64,000 nucleotides of DNA from Aquimarina sp. Aq107 (GTDB lineage Bacteria; Bacteroidota; Bacteroidia; Flavobacteriales; Flavobacteriaceae). The position numbers and the translations under genes are program-made. Below are positions 18,247-27,418 of this stretch, piece by piece; the stretch's first letter is position 1; each line of letters opens with the position of its first letter. The notes below the pieces were generated by a model. That model ran no database searches. It was given only the letters and a program-made list of their open reading frames with translations, and had not been told where the DNA came from. The DNA is taken from the NCBI RefSeq assembly GCF_943733665.1, contig NZ_OX030782.1:2506501-2570500 (forward strand), in the 5' to 3' direction.

Positions 18247-18292
18247 AAAAAACCTCTGTTTGTTATTATAACTAGAGAAACAGAGGTTTTTT
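18247..18292. terminator. Bidirectional intrinsic terminator
   Basis: A 15-bp perfect stem (AAAAAACCTCTGTTT with its complement at 18278-18292) around a 16-nt loop gives poly-T tails in both directions. It separates the convergent CDGSH gene and serine hydrolase gene. Confidence 0.92.
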
Positions 18293-18297
18293 ATTAT

Positions 18298-19620
18298 TTA
18301 TTTTCTTTTAAAATATACTTTATTTCCATTTAACTCTAGCATCATTGTGCTTTCATCTGTATTAAAGTTAATAGTTGCTCCTGCTCTATCCGATTTAAAT
18401 CCATTCTTCTGATATCCAACTAATGGAAATGTAGGACCATCTTTAGCACTGGCAATCAACGTGGTATTTTCTTTTGTAAAAGTAATTTGAAAAGGGAAGG
18501 ACTCGCTAATATAAACCCCTAAAAAAACATCTAATTCTTCTTTAGTAAACTCCAATGGTGCGCTAAATACTGGAAGTTTATAATCCTGATCATAATAGCT
18601 TTTTAATACATTTACAATACAATTATTTGGTGACATCACTACTCCATTACCTATATAAGAAACCACTATTTTTTCCTCTGACAGATACATTGTAAGGGAT
18701 TGGAAACCATCGATACCTCCATTATGACCATAGGCTTGTTTACCAAAAAAAGTCTCTCCTCCAAGACCGATTCCCATACCTGTAGATGTATCCATCATAA
18801 TTTCTAAAGAAGTATTTGACACTAATTGCCCAGAAAATAAACTATTGTAAAAAATATTAACCTCTGTTGGAGTAGATACTATTGCTCCAGCTCCTATCGG
18901 CACGCTCATATGTGTATGTTTTTCTATTTTAACCCACTTATTATCATTCATAACATAAGAAAGAGCTTCATTGTTATTTGTATCAATATTTTTCCCATAC
19001 GCAGTTCTCTTTAGACCTAAAGGTTGTATTATTCTCGACTGCAAAATTTCTGAATATGTTTTACCTTCAATTTCTTCGGCAATGTATGAGAGTAACAAAT
19101 AATTTGTGTTAGAATATGCTGTCTTTTCTCCAGGTTCAAAACTCCCTTCTTTTTTCAACAATCTATCTATCATCTGTTTTCTAGTATTAGGTACAATCAT
19201 CCATTTCATAAAATCCTCATCCTCGGTTAGATTAAATAAACCGCTACGATGACGCAACATGTGTCCAATTGTTATTTTATCTGAATTAGAAATTTTTGGG
19301 AAATAATCACTTAATAAGGTTTCTAAATCCAACTTATTATCGTCTATTAATTGCATGATTATTGTTGCTGTAAAAGTTTTTGTAATAGACCCTATTCTAT
19401 ATATCGTCTCAGAATTTGCCTTTGTTTTATTTCCTAAATCAAGATAGCCGATGGAATTTTTATAGATTTCTTTTCCTTGTTTATAAATGGAAATGCTTCC
19501 CATACCTTGATTATGAGTATCTAATAAATTAAATAAACTATCTAACCTGGTTTTATTAAAAGTTTGTGCAGTAATAGTATAACTTATTAAGAAAGCTATA
19601 CATGTTATATTTTTTATCAT
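18298..19620 (-). CDS. Serine hydrolase of the beta-lactamase class C/AmpC-like family
   Basis: 440 residues: signal peptide, then the penicillin-binding fold (about 25-340). The S-x-x-K motif is S78-I-T-K81, Y-S-N is at 169-171, and the third motif is HNGG. A C-terminal lipocalin-like domain of about 90 residues ends the protein. Enzymes like this are mostly D,D-peptidases or esterases rather than antibiotic hydrolases; the substrate is not predicted. It does not form an operon with its neighbours. Confidence 0.9.
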   Translation of the reverse strand: MIKNITCIAFLISYTITAQTFNKTRLDSLFNLLDTHNQGMGSISIYKQGKEIYKNSIGYLDLGNKTKANSETIYRIGSITKTFTATIIMQLIDDNKLDLETLLSDYFPKISNSDKITIGHMLRHRSGLFNLTEDEDFMKWMIVPNTRKQMIDRLLKKEGSFEPGEKTAYSNTNYLLLSYIAEEIEGKTYSEILQSRIIQPLGLKRTAYGKNIDTNNNEALSYVMNDNKWVKIEKHTHMSVPIGAGAIVSTPTEVNIFYNSLFSGQLVSNTSLEIMMDTSTGMGIGLGGETFFGKQAYGHNGGIDGFQSLTMYLSEEKIVVSYIGNGVVMSPNNCIVNVLKSYYDQDYKLPVFSAPLEFTKEELDVFLGVYISESFPFQITFTKENTTLIASAKDGPTFPLVGYQKNGFKSDRAGATINFNTDESTMMLELNGNKVYFKRK

Positions 19621-19753
19621 AATATTTTGTTTTTTTAATTAACATAGGATTCCTTATCAAACCAAAGAATAATATATGGTACTGATTAGTTCATCTATTG
19701 CTCTAAATTGTTTTGAAAAAATTACCTAATAAATAAGGTTATACTAGTGCATT

Positions 19754-20656
19754 CTATTGCTGAATAAATAATCGTAATTTATCCGGATCTAGTAATAGTT
19801 CTGCAGAATATTCTAAGTCATTACTTTGTTTATAAAACCCATCAGGACTTATTATAATATGAAAAGGAATTCCGGTAAAACCAAGTTTATCTCTTACTAC
19901 TATTTCATTACCATTAGTATGTAGTTGTAATCTGGAAGGGTTCTTGTTTTTTAGATATGATAACCACGAATTTTCATCTTCATCTATAGAAATATCGACA
20001 AACATGATATCATCCACATTCTTGAACTGATCTTGCATTTGTTTTAATATTGGTTTTTGGGTAATACACGGTGCACACCAAGTAGCCCAAAAACTAACGT
20101 ATAATGTTTTACCTTTATAATTACTTAAAGAAACCAAATTCTTCTTTTTATCAACAAAGTGTAAATCGGGTAACCGGTTATCTGATGATTTACTAAAATC
20201 CCATAGTACTAAGGCATTTATCAGATCACCTTCTGGAGTTTCTACAAACCCTTTTTGTTGTATAATCAGTGGTTGAGAAAACAAATAATATCCAAATGTC
20301 ACTATCATTATAATAGCCGATACCATTTTATATTTTTTTTGAATGTTTTTTCTAGAAAGCACTAATGATCCCATTCCAAAAAACAGTAATACTAATACAA
20401 AAGGGAAATATAAAAATCTAAATGGTTGAAAAACTATCAATGAAATCCCCAAAAAAGGAAGTAACTTAACCGACGTGTTTTTATTTATAATTCCACTTAC
20501 ATACATTCCGATACTACATATCAATATAGGAATCCAATTTAGAGTAGAAAAACGATAAATAATTTGAGTTTCTAATAGTAAAAACATAGAGCTAATAACC
20601 AATACAACAAACACAAGAATTCCTAAAAGAATTCTAACTATAGATTTCTTGATCAT
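19754..20656 (-). CDS. TlpA-like thioredoxin-fold protein with a polytopic membrane N-terminus
   Basis: 300 residues. Five hydrophobic segments occupy residues 7-130. A TlpA/redoxin domain (about 155-298) carries the CAPC active site (C194, C197) in FWATWCAPC and a cis-proline in GFTGIPFHI. The catalytic domain should face the periplasm and reduce or oxidise thiols there. It is 3 bp downstream of an ExbB-like gene on the same strand, an operon pairing that is unusual. Confidence 0.88.
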   Translation of the reverse strand: MIKKSIVRILLGILVFVVLVISSMFLLLETQIIYRFSTLNWIPILICSIGMYVSGIINKNTSVKLLPFLGISLIVFQPFRFLYFPFVLVLLFFGMGSLVLSRKNIQKKYKMVSAIIMIVTFGYYLFSQPLIIQQKGFVETPEGDLINALVLWDFSKSSDNRLPDLHFVDKKKNLVSLSNYKGKTLYVSFWATWCAPCITQKPILKQMQDQFKNVDDIMFVDISIDEDENSWLSYLKNKNPSRLQLHTNGNEIVVRDKLGFTGIPFHIIISPDGFYKQSNDLEYSAELLLDPDKLRLFIQQ

Positions 20657-20659
20657 GGT

Positions 20660-21076
20660 CTACTCTACTTCTTTACTAATCCAAGTAAATACTATAGAAG
20701 CTGCTCTAGAAATTATAAATACACAAAATCCAAAAATTGGAGGAAGTGCGGATACTTTTAATCCTCCTGCAAAAACATCAGAAGATATTTCACTAATTGC
20801 CTCCATTTTATCAAACATACCTACAATGCCTATAAGTTGTCCCAGCATACCCCATACTACAGAAAAAAGACCAATTGAATTTAATAATTGGATATTCTTA
20901 TTAAGTCCTACGTGATTTTTACGAATCGAAATGATTGCTTTAATAATTAAAAAAAACACTAGTAATAACATTATTAAAATTGGAAACATAAAAAACATTC
21001 CTCCTTCCTCTAAACGTTGGAAAAATTGAAAAAAAAGAATTGGATTTTGTGATTGAATAATGGATAATGATATCAT
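20660..21076 (-). CDS. MotA/TolQ/ExbB-like membrane protein (short form)
   Basis: 138 residues with three transmembrane helices. The conserved ExbB segment follows the second loop: LLNSIGLFSVVWGMLGQLIGIVGMF then GGLKVSALPPIFGF. It is shorter than typical ExbB (about 220 or more), and no ExbD/TolR partner or TonB gene is in the window. It is followed 3 bp later by the TlpA-like gene. It may form a small proton-conducting channel, but without ExbD this remains a family-based inference. Confidence 0.8.
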   Translation of the reverse strand: MISLSIIQSQNPILFFQFFQRLEEGGMFFMFPILIMLLLVFFLIIKAIISIRKNHVGLNKNIQLLNSIGLFSVVWGMLGQLIGIVGMFDKMEAISEISSDVFAGGLKVSALPPIFGFCVFIISRAASIVFTWISKEVE

Positions 21077-21292
21077 AGTGTATATTTTTTTAAATTAAAC
21101 ATACTCAAAACTAGTATCTAAATTCTCTGAAAAAAAAAATTTGCGCTTGTTTACCAAATTTGTTGTGTTTTTAACATAATCAATACTTACTAGAGAAATA
21201 TCCATTTCTATTATGTTATAACGGTCATTAAAATGGTTATTCGCCCAAAAATACATTATGAAAAGTAAAAAATACTGATATTGTACTCCAAT

Positions 21293-22369
21293 ATGATCTC
21301 TAAAGATACAATTCTTAAAAAAATTGCTTCCATATTACTACACGCTATTTTCTGGGTAGTAGTATTGTTTTCTTATACCTACTTTTTTGGTTACAATACT
21401 GATGATATCAGTTATGTTTTCTCCTTTTCTTTATTTCTAATGCCAGTAACAATAGGAACTACATACGCTGTAACAGACATCTTAATACCTAAATATTTAA
21501 TTAATGAAAAATATGTTCTATTTATAATTTATTGTATTTATACAATTATCATTTCTACCTTTTTTATAGTAATTTCCTTTTTTTATGGATTGATTTTTTT
21601 ATCATCACTAAAGTATGAAGGAATGGCACCTATGACCAGAAGTCCTTTTTTCCTATTTATCGCAGTCTATTTTGTTGTTTTTATAGCAAGTGCATTAAAT
21701 CTAGCTCAACATAACTATAAGTCCAGAACAGCTAATCAAGAACTTAAAAACAGAATTCTAGAAGCTCAACTAAAACTAAAGGAGCAAGAATTGAATTATC
21801 TAAAGATGCAGATACATCCTCACTTCTTATTTAACACCTTAAATACGTTATATGGGTTTGCACTTAAGAAATCAGATAACACTCCAGAAATGATACTAAA
21901 ACTATCTAATTTATTAGATTATTTATTGTATCAATCCGACAAACCTTTGGTTTCATTACAAGAAGAAATAAATCATATTGAAGATTATGTAGCCTTAGAG
22001 AAAATGCGATTTAGTGATGTTCTAGACATTTCTTTACAGGTAGAAAATATAAAAAACACTATACAAATAGCTCCGATGTTATTAATTCCATTTGTAGAAA
22101 ACAGTTTTAAGCACGGTCAAATTGTAGATCAAAAATTATCTATTTACATCCACTTAAAATATATCGATAATCAAATTCATTTTTTAATAAAAAATTCTAT
22201 TCACTCTTTTACAGAAAAAAGCCAAAAAGGAATCGGGTTAAATAATATAAAAAAGCGATTATCATTAGTATATAAAGATGATCATGAACTTACCATTTTA
22301 GAGAATCAGAACTGGTATACCGTACAATTAATATTAAAAAACTTAAAAGCACCTACTAATGAGTTCTAA
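21293..22369 (+). CDS. LytS-type sensor histidine kinase (second of two)
   Basis: 358 residues from the ATG at 21293; a TTG at 21281 would add only four residues and is less likely. Four hydrophobic segments (about 10-140) are followed by the HPHFLFNTLNT motif with phosphoacceptor H177 and an ATPase lobe with PFVENSFKHG and GIGLNNIKKRL. The stop overlaps the regulator start by 11 bp, indicating translational coupling. Motifs and layout are close to the kinase at 6560, so the two systems are paralogues about 14.7 kb apart. Confidence 0.93.
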   Translation: MISKDTILKKIASILLHAIFWVVVLFSYTYFFGYNTDDISYVFSFSLFLMPVTIGTTYAVTDILIPKYLINEKYVLFIIYCIYTIIISTFFIVISFFYGLIFLSSLKYEGMAPMTRSPFFLFIAVYFVVFIASALNLAQHNYKSRTANQELKNRILEAQLKLKEQELNYLKMQIHPHFLFNTLNTLYGFALKKSDNTPEMILKLSNLLDYLLYQSDKPLVSLQEEINHIEDYVALEKMRFSDVLDISLQVENIKNTIQIAPMLLIPFVENSFKHGQIVDQKLSIYIHLKYIDNQIHFLIKNSIHSFTEKSQKGIGLNNIKKRLSLVYKDDHELTILENQNWYTVQLILKNLKAPTNEF

Positions 22370-23069
22370 AATATCATGCATCATAGTAGATGATGAACCT
22401 ACCGCTCGAGATATTATTGAAAGTCATATAGCAAAAATCGATCGTTTAGAAGTTGTTGCCATATGTAATAGCGCTTTAGAAGCATTTAATCACATTAATT
22501 CGAAACAAGTAGATCTTATTTTTCTGGATATTAATATGCCTGAAATATCCGGAATTTCATTTGCTAAATCTATCAATAAAGAAATTAAGATTATTTTCAC
22601 CACTGCTTATAGAGAATATGCTATAGAAGGTTTTGATCTACACGCAGTAGATTATTTACTAAAACCAATTTCTTTCGAACGATTATTAAATGCAGTAAAT
22701 AATTATTTTGAAATTCATCATAAAGTATCTTCAACAAAAACTCCAGAAACAGTACTAAACGATTTCATTTTTGTAAGATCGGACCGAAGAATGAAAAAAA
22801 TAGATTTCTCAGAGATTATTTATATAGAAAGTTATAATGATTATCTAAAAATTCATTGCGATAATGCAACTATTGTTACCAGAGAAACTATTAGTAACAT
22901 AGAGGCTAAACTGCCCGTAAAACAATTTATGCGAACCCACAGATCATTTATTATTTCCATTAAAAAAATAGATTCTTTCTCTAATGAAGAATTAGTTCTT
23001 AATAACAAATCAATTCCTATTAGTAGAAATTATAAAACTGAAGTTCTAAATAGATTAGAGAACATATAA
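22359..23069 (+). CDS. LytTR-type response regulator (partner of the 21293 kinase)
   Basis: 236 residues. The receiver domain has D11-D12, phosphoacceptor D57 in LIFLDINMP and YLLKPISF. The LytTR domain (about 135-235) contains FMRTHRSFIISIKKID. It closely parallels the regulator at 7616 (for instance SCANALEAFN versus ICNSALEAFN). It is coupled by overlap to its kinase. Targets are not predictable. Confidence 0.94.
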   Translation: MSSKISCIIVDDEPTARDIIESHIAKIDRLEVVAICNSALEAFNHINSKQVDLIFLDINMPEISGISFAKSINKEIKIIFTTAYREYAIEGFDLHAVDYLLKPISFERLLNAVNNYFEIHHKVSSTKTPETVLNDFIFVRSDRRMKKIDFSEIIYIESYNDYLKIHCDNATIVTRETISNIEAKLPVKQFMRTHRSFIISIKKIDSFSNEELVLNNKSIPISRNYKTEVLNRLENI

Positions 23070-23074
23070 AAAAA

Positions 23075-23100
23075 ATCCCACTTCTAATTAAAAGTGGGAT
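23075..23100 (-). terminator. Intrinsic terminator for lpdA
   Basis: A 9-bp perfect stem (ATCCCACTT with AAGTGGGAT) and an 8-nt loop. Read on the minus strand it ends in a long T run. It lies between the convergent LytTR gene and lpdA. Confidence 0.85.
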
Positions 23101-23127
23101 GATATATAGGATTTAAAAAAGTTCTTT

Positions 23128-24534
23128 TTAAACGTGCAATGGTCTATTGTCTGTTGCAGCTAATGCTGCTTCTTTAATAGCTTCTGTAAAGGTAGGATGT
23201 GCATGAGACATTCTACTAATATCTTCTGCAGATGCTCTAAACTCCATAGCAGTAACAGCTTCAGCAATTAGATCAGCACAACGTGCACCAACCATATGAA
23301 CTCCTAATACCTCATCTGTAGTCTCGTCTGCAAGAATTTTCACAAACCCATCTAAATCGGCGCTTGCTCTTGATCTACCTAACGCTCTAAACGGAAATTG
23401 TCCAGATTTATACTTAATTCCAGCTTCTTTAAGTTCTTCTTCAGTTTTACCAACTGCAGCAACCTCTGGCCAAGTATATACTACTCCTGGAATCAGGTTA
23501 TAATCAATATGTGGTTTTTGTCCAGCTAATGTTTCTGCAACAAAAACTCCTTCTTCTTCTGCCTTATGAGCTAACATTGCTCCTTTTATTACATCACCAA
23601 TGGCATAGATATTACTTACAGAAGTCTGTAAATGATCATTTACTTCTACCTGTCCTCTATCCGTTAATTTTACTCCTGCAGCTTCAGTATTTAATCCATC
23701 TGTATATGGTTTTCTACCGACTGATACCAAACAATAATCTCCTTTAAACTCTACAGGGTTTCCTTTTTTATCATCAGCAGTAATCGTTACTTGCTTTGCT
23801 GTAGCTTTTACTCCTGTAACCTTATGAGAGGTATAAAACTTCACTCCCTGCTTTTTCATTACTTTTTGCAGCTCTCTAGATAGTGCTTTATCCATTCCTG
23901 GAATTATTCTATCCATATATTCTACAACAGAAACCTCAGCTCCTAAACGACGATATACCTGTCCAAGCTCCAACCCGATCACACCACCACCTATGATAAC
24001 CATATGTTTAGGCACTTCTTTAAGTTTCAAAGCCTCTGTAGAAGTAATCACTCGTTTTTTATCTAACTTGATAAAAGGCAAAGAAGATGGTTTAGAACCA
24101 GTAGCTATAATTATATTTTTAGCTTCAATTGTTTCTACAGAATTATCAGATTTTGTAATATTTACGTGTGTCGCATCCTTAAAAGATCCAACACCTTCGT
24201 ACCTATCAATCTTATTCTTGTTCATTAAGAAATCAATTCCACCTGTTGTTTGATCAACAACAGCTTGTTTACGAGCAATCATTTTTTCAAGATTGATCTT
24301 TACATCACCCGGAATTTCAATTCCATGATCAGCAAAGTGCTTTACCGCATGCTCATAATGATGAGAAGAATCTAGTAATGCTTTACTAGGAATACACCCT
24401 ACATTAAGGCAAGTCCCACCAAGTGTTGAATATTTTTCGATTATTGCAGTTTTCATTCCTAGTTGTGCGCAACGGATAGCTGCAACATACCCACCAGGTC
24501 CAGAGCCAATTACGGCTACATCATATGTACTCAT
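23128..24534 (-). CDS. lpdA: Dihydrolipoyl dehydrogenase
   Basis: 468 residues, the full family length. An FAD-binding GxGxxG (IGSGPGGYVAA, 9-19), the redox disulfide C42/C47 in GGTCLNVGCIPSKALL, an NAD-binding GGGVIGLE and the C-terminal AHAHPT-like motif (MSHAHPTFTEA) with the catalytic His are present. It regenerates lipoamide for the pyruvate and 2-oxoglutarate dehydrogenase complexes. No E1/E2 gene is adjacent, which is normal for flavobacteria. Confidence 0.97.
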   Translation of the reverse strand: MSTYDVAVIGSGPGGYVAAIRCAQLGMKTAIIEKYSTLGGTCLNVGCIPSKALLDSSHHYEHAVKHFADHGIEIPGDVKINLEKMIARKQAVVDQTTGGIDFLMNKNKIDRYEGVGSFKDATHVNITKSDNSVETIEAKNIIIATGSKPSSLPFIKLDKKRVITSTEALKLKEVPKHMVIIGGGVIGLELGQVYRRLGAEVSVVEYMDRIIPGMDKALSRELQKVMKKQGVKFYTSHKVTGVKATAKQVTITADDKKGNPVEFKGDYCLVSVGRKPYTDGLNTEAAGVKLTDRGQVEVNDHLQTSVSNIYAIGDVIKGAMLAHKAEEEGVFVAETLAGQKPHIDYNLIPGVVYTWPEVAAVGKTEEELKEAGIKYKSGQFPFRALGRSRASADLDGFVKILADETTDEVLGVHMVGARCADLIAEAVTAMEFRASAEDISRMSHAHPTFTEAIKEAALAATDNRPLHV

Positions 24535-24570
24535 AAGAGATTTTTATGTTGGCATATTAAATTCGAATAA

Positions 24571-24578
24571 CAAATGTA
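24571..24578 (-). promoter_or_regulatory. -7 box (TACATTTG) for lpdA
   Basis: On the minus strand TACATTTG matches TAnnTTTG exactly, 36 bp before the lpdA start codon. Confidence 0.5.
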
Positions 24579-24708
24579 CAAATGTTTTGCTTCTTACAGA
24601 AGCGAAGATCTTGTCAAATTTTTATTAAAAAAGCAATATTAGTAGTGATTAAAAAGTTATACATTTAGTCCATTGATAAACTTATTAGAAATTAGTAATT
24701 TCTCTGAG

Positions 24709-24716
24709 TAGGTTTG
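24709..24716 (+). promoter_or_regulatory. -7 box (TAGGTTTG) for the beta-helix lipoprotein
   Basis: TAGGTTTG matches TAnnTTTG and lies 35 bp before the ATG at 24752, leaving a leader of about 30 nt. Confidence 0.5.
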
Positions 24717-24751
24717 TCCATCAAATTTTAATAAAAAACAGCTATTAAATA

Positions 24752-26317
24752 ATGCGCTATTTATCATCTCTTTTTCTTCTTGCTATTATAGTTTTGTGGA
24801 GTTCTTGTCGTAAAGATTTTGAATCTGAACCAAGTACTGGAAATCTACAATTCTCTACAGATACTCTATTTCTAGATACTATTTTTACTAATATTGGATC
24901 TAGTACATATAGTTTTAAAGTATATAATAGAACTAATGATGATTTTACGATTCCTAGTATTGCTTTAGAACGTGGAGAAACTTCCAATTATAGATTAAAT
25001 GTAGATGGAATTCCTGGTAAGTCTTTTGAAGACATTCAGGTTTTAGCTAAGGACAGTATTTTTGTTTTTGTAGAAACCACAACAGATATAGCACAACAGA
25101 CAGGGGATTTAGAGTTTATATATACAGATCGTATTCTTTTTGACCCTAATGGAAGTCAGCAAGACGTAGATCTAGTTACTTTAGTTAAAGACGCTGTATT
25201 TCTATTTCCATCTAGAGATGAAAATGGTATTGTAGAGACATTGCTTTTAGGAGAAGATGATAATATGGAAGAAATAAGGATAGAAGGCTTTTTTCTAGAA
25301 GATGATCAATTAAATTTCACTAACGAAAAGCCTTATGTGATTTATGGTTTCGCGGCTATACCTCCAGATCGAACCTTAACTATTGATGCAGGAGCAAGAA
25401 TACATTTTCATGATCAATCCGGAATAATAGCAGCCAATAACTCTACGTTATTGGTAAATGGAGATGTGAGTAGCGATCCTGATTTATTAGAAAACGAAGT
25501 TATTTTCGAAAGTGATCGACTAGAACCTGGTTTTAGTGATATTCCTGGTCAATGGGCATTTATCTGGCTCACTGCTGGAAGTACTGGACACCTTATTAAT
25601 CATGCAACTATAAAGAATGGCTCTGCAGGTATTATTATGGACTCTAATGATGGAGGAGCAGATCCTACACTTACTATCACTAATTCTCAGATTTACAATA
25701 ATTCCGCATATGGAATATTAGCACGAACTGCTAATATTTCGGGAGAGAACTTAGTCATCAACAACTCAGGAATAAATTCATTATACGCATCTTTTGGTGG
25801 TACTTATAATTTTAATCACTGTACATTTGCCAACTATTGGAATACTAGTTTTAGGGATACTCCAGCAGTAGCATTTGATAATATATTTGTGGTCACAGAT
25901 GAAAATGGAACTATAACGGATATTCGTACAGAAAACCTTTTAGAAGCAAACTTTACTAATTGTATTATTTATGGTAATGAAAATATTGAATTAGGTATCA
26001 CTAGAGCTGAAGGAACAATTTTTAATTACAATTTTACCAATTCTCTTATTCGTTTTGAAGATCCTACAGGACAATTCTTAGATAACCCTTTGTATGATTT
26101 CACAAACAATAGTTTATATGAAAATACTATTTTTAGCGAAAATCCTGACTTTAAAGATCCATTTGATAATTTATTAAATATTGGAGAAGACTCTGCTGCT
26201 AATGGGCAAGCTTCTACTCCTACTATGGGGACAGATATCTTAGGAACTTTACGCAGTTCTACCGCTCCTGATATTGGAGCCTATGAAAGTGTTATCTTTG
26301 AAATGGATGAAAATTAA
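24752..26317 (+). CDS. Surface lipoprotein with a right-handed beta-helix-like domain
   Basis: 521 residues. A lipobox (LWSSC, Cys near 19) is followed by an N-terminal beta-sandwich (about 30-130) and then a long region (about 190-500) of repeating strands. Short Asn-rich turns (ANNST, NNSAYGILARTANISGENLVINNSG, FTNCIIYGNEN) are typical of parallel beta-helices. The C-terminus DIGAYES resembles the tail of choice-of-anchor Q domains. It should be exposed on the outer membrane. The substrate, if any, is unknown and no catalytic cluster was identified. Confidence 0.82.
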   Translation: MRYLSSLFLLAIIVLWSSCRKDFESEPSTGNLQFSTDTLFLDTIFTNIGSSTYSFKVYNRTNDDFTIPSIALERGETSNYRLNVDGIPGKSFEDIQVLAKDSIFVFVETTTDIAQQTGDLEFIYTDRILFDPNGSQQDVDLVTLVKDAVFLFPSRDENGIVETLLLGEDDNMEEIRIEGFFLEDDQLNFTNEKPYVIYGFAAIPPDRTLTIDAGARIHFHDQSGIIAANNSTLLVNGDVSSDPDLLENEVIFESDRLEPGFSDIPGQWAFIWLTAGSTGHLINHATIKNGSAGIIMDSNDGGADPTLTITNSQIYNNSAYGILARTANISGENLVINNSGINSLYASFGGTYNFNHCTFANYWNTSFRDTPAVAFDNIFVVTDENGTITDIRTENLLEANFTNCIIYGNENIELGITRAEGTIFNYNFTNSLIRFEDPTGQFLDNPLYDFTNNSLYENTIFSENPDFKDPFDNLLNIGEDSAANGQASTPTMGTDILGTLRSSTAPDIGAYESVIFEMDEN

Positions 26318-26385
26318 ACAATATTAAAAAACAAGCATCAAGAAAAAGAATAACATTAAGTGTTTTTGGAGATAATAGATATTCT

Positions 26386-27303
26386 TCAAAAAATAACTTT
26401 AGTATCTGACAATTCATTTTTGATACGTTCTTTTTCCGTTTGAGAAAAGTTATTTTTACTTAATTCTAAAACCTTAAGCGAAGAAAATCCCTTTAAATCT
26501 TTTGGTAAAAACTTCAAATTGTTATCTCTAAGTAATACCACTTTAATATTTGGACAGTCTTTTAAAACAGTAACTAATTTTGAAATAGAAAGATTAGGAT
26601 TATTGTCTAACATCAAACCTTCAAGACTGTTTAACGAATTTAATTTTTTAGGAATTACATTAAGATCATTTTCAGATAATGCCAAAACTTTAAGCGAATT
26701 AATACCACTTAAAACACTGAATACTTGCTCTAAATCCAGATCTGGATTTTTTTTAAGATGTAATTCTGTAAGTTTATTTAAATGTATAAAATTGCCTGGG
26801 ATATTCTTTAAATTATTTTCGCTTAAATATAGAAAGTCAAGGTTTTCTAGCCCTATTAGAACTTCAGTAGCTTGCGCTATGTCTAAATCCGGATTATTAG
26901 CCAAATCAATTTCCCTAAGATTCGATAATTGAATCAAGAATTCAGGCAATTGTTCTAATTTATTTGCTCTTAAGTTTAATACTGACAATTGATGTAATTG
27001 CCTAAATTCTATGGGTATCCTAGAAAGCTTATTACCTTTTAAGTTTAAGAGTTTTAACGTATTCAATCGTACAATCTGCTTTGGGGTTTGCGTTAGATTA
27101 CAGTCCGTCAGATATAAGGATTGTATATGTTCTAATTTCTTTATTTTCGTAGAAAAATCCTCCAACTCATTGCAATCGAGATATAAAGAGGTTAATTGAC
27201 CTCCCGCACTAATAACTTCTGCAATAGATGTTTTTTTATCAACCTGCGCGAAACATATAATTCGAAATAGAAAGAAGCAAGTAACAAATTGTAATTTTCT
27301 CAT
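26386..27303 (-). CDS. Secreted leucine-rich-repeat protein
   Basis: 305 residues from the ATG at 27303, which opens a signal peptide (MRKLQFVTCFFLFRIICFAQ). A Met 16 codons upstream is possible but would bury the signal. About eleven LRRs follow. The first four are regular repeats of 23 to 24 residues; then 26-residue repeats with an N-P-D/N-L insertion alternate strictly with 23-residue repeats three times, a 49-residue super-repeat. LRR solenoids bind proteins; the partner here is unknown. No type IX tail or lipobox is visible, so it may stay periplasmic. Confidence 0.87.
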   Translation of the reverse strand: MRKLQFVTCFFLFRIICFAQVDKKTSIAEVISAGGQLTSLYLDCNELEDFSTKIKKLEHIQSLYLTDCNLTQTPKQIVRLNTLKLLNLKGNKLSRIPIEFRQLHQLSVLNLRANKLEQLPEFLIQLSNLREIDLANNPDLDIAQATEVLIGLENLDFLYLSENNLKNIPGNFIHLNKLTELHLKKNPDLDLEQVFSVLSGINSLKVLALSENDLNVIPKKLNSLNSLEGLMLDNNPNLSISKLVTVLKDCPNIKVVLLRDNNLKFLPKDLKGFSSLKVLELSKNNFSQTEKERIKNELSDTKVIF

Positions 27304-27418
27304 TAATATATTCTTATTAAATATTTCTTTTCCATAACTGTTAATTATCAAATATAATATCTTTTATTCTCAATTATCGAAATTATATGTACCTTCTCAT
27401 TCTTTATCTTTAGTGCCC

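Noticed and set aside
18298..19620. Serine hydrolase as a true antibiotic-degrading AmpC
   Set aside because: Motifs fit, but the fused lipocalin-like tail and lack of an AmpR neighbour point to a general D,D-peptidase or esterase.
21400..21416. CTGAT-GAT-ATCAG as a second Crp/Fnr site
   Set aside because: It is inside the kinase coding region with a 3-bp centre, not the 4-bp spacing of the 38122 site, and has no promoter near it.
23511..23747. Leu-rich ORF on the plus strand within lpdA
   Set aside because: It is an antisense shadow of a clearly coding gene with no start region or family match.
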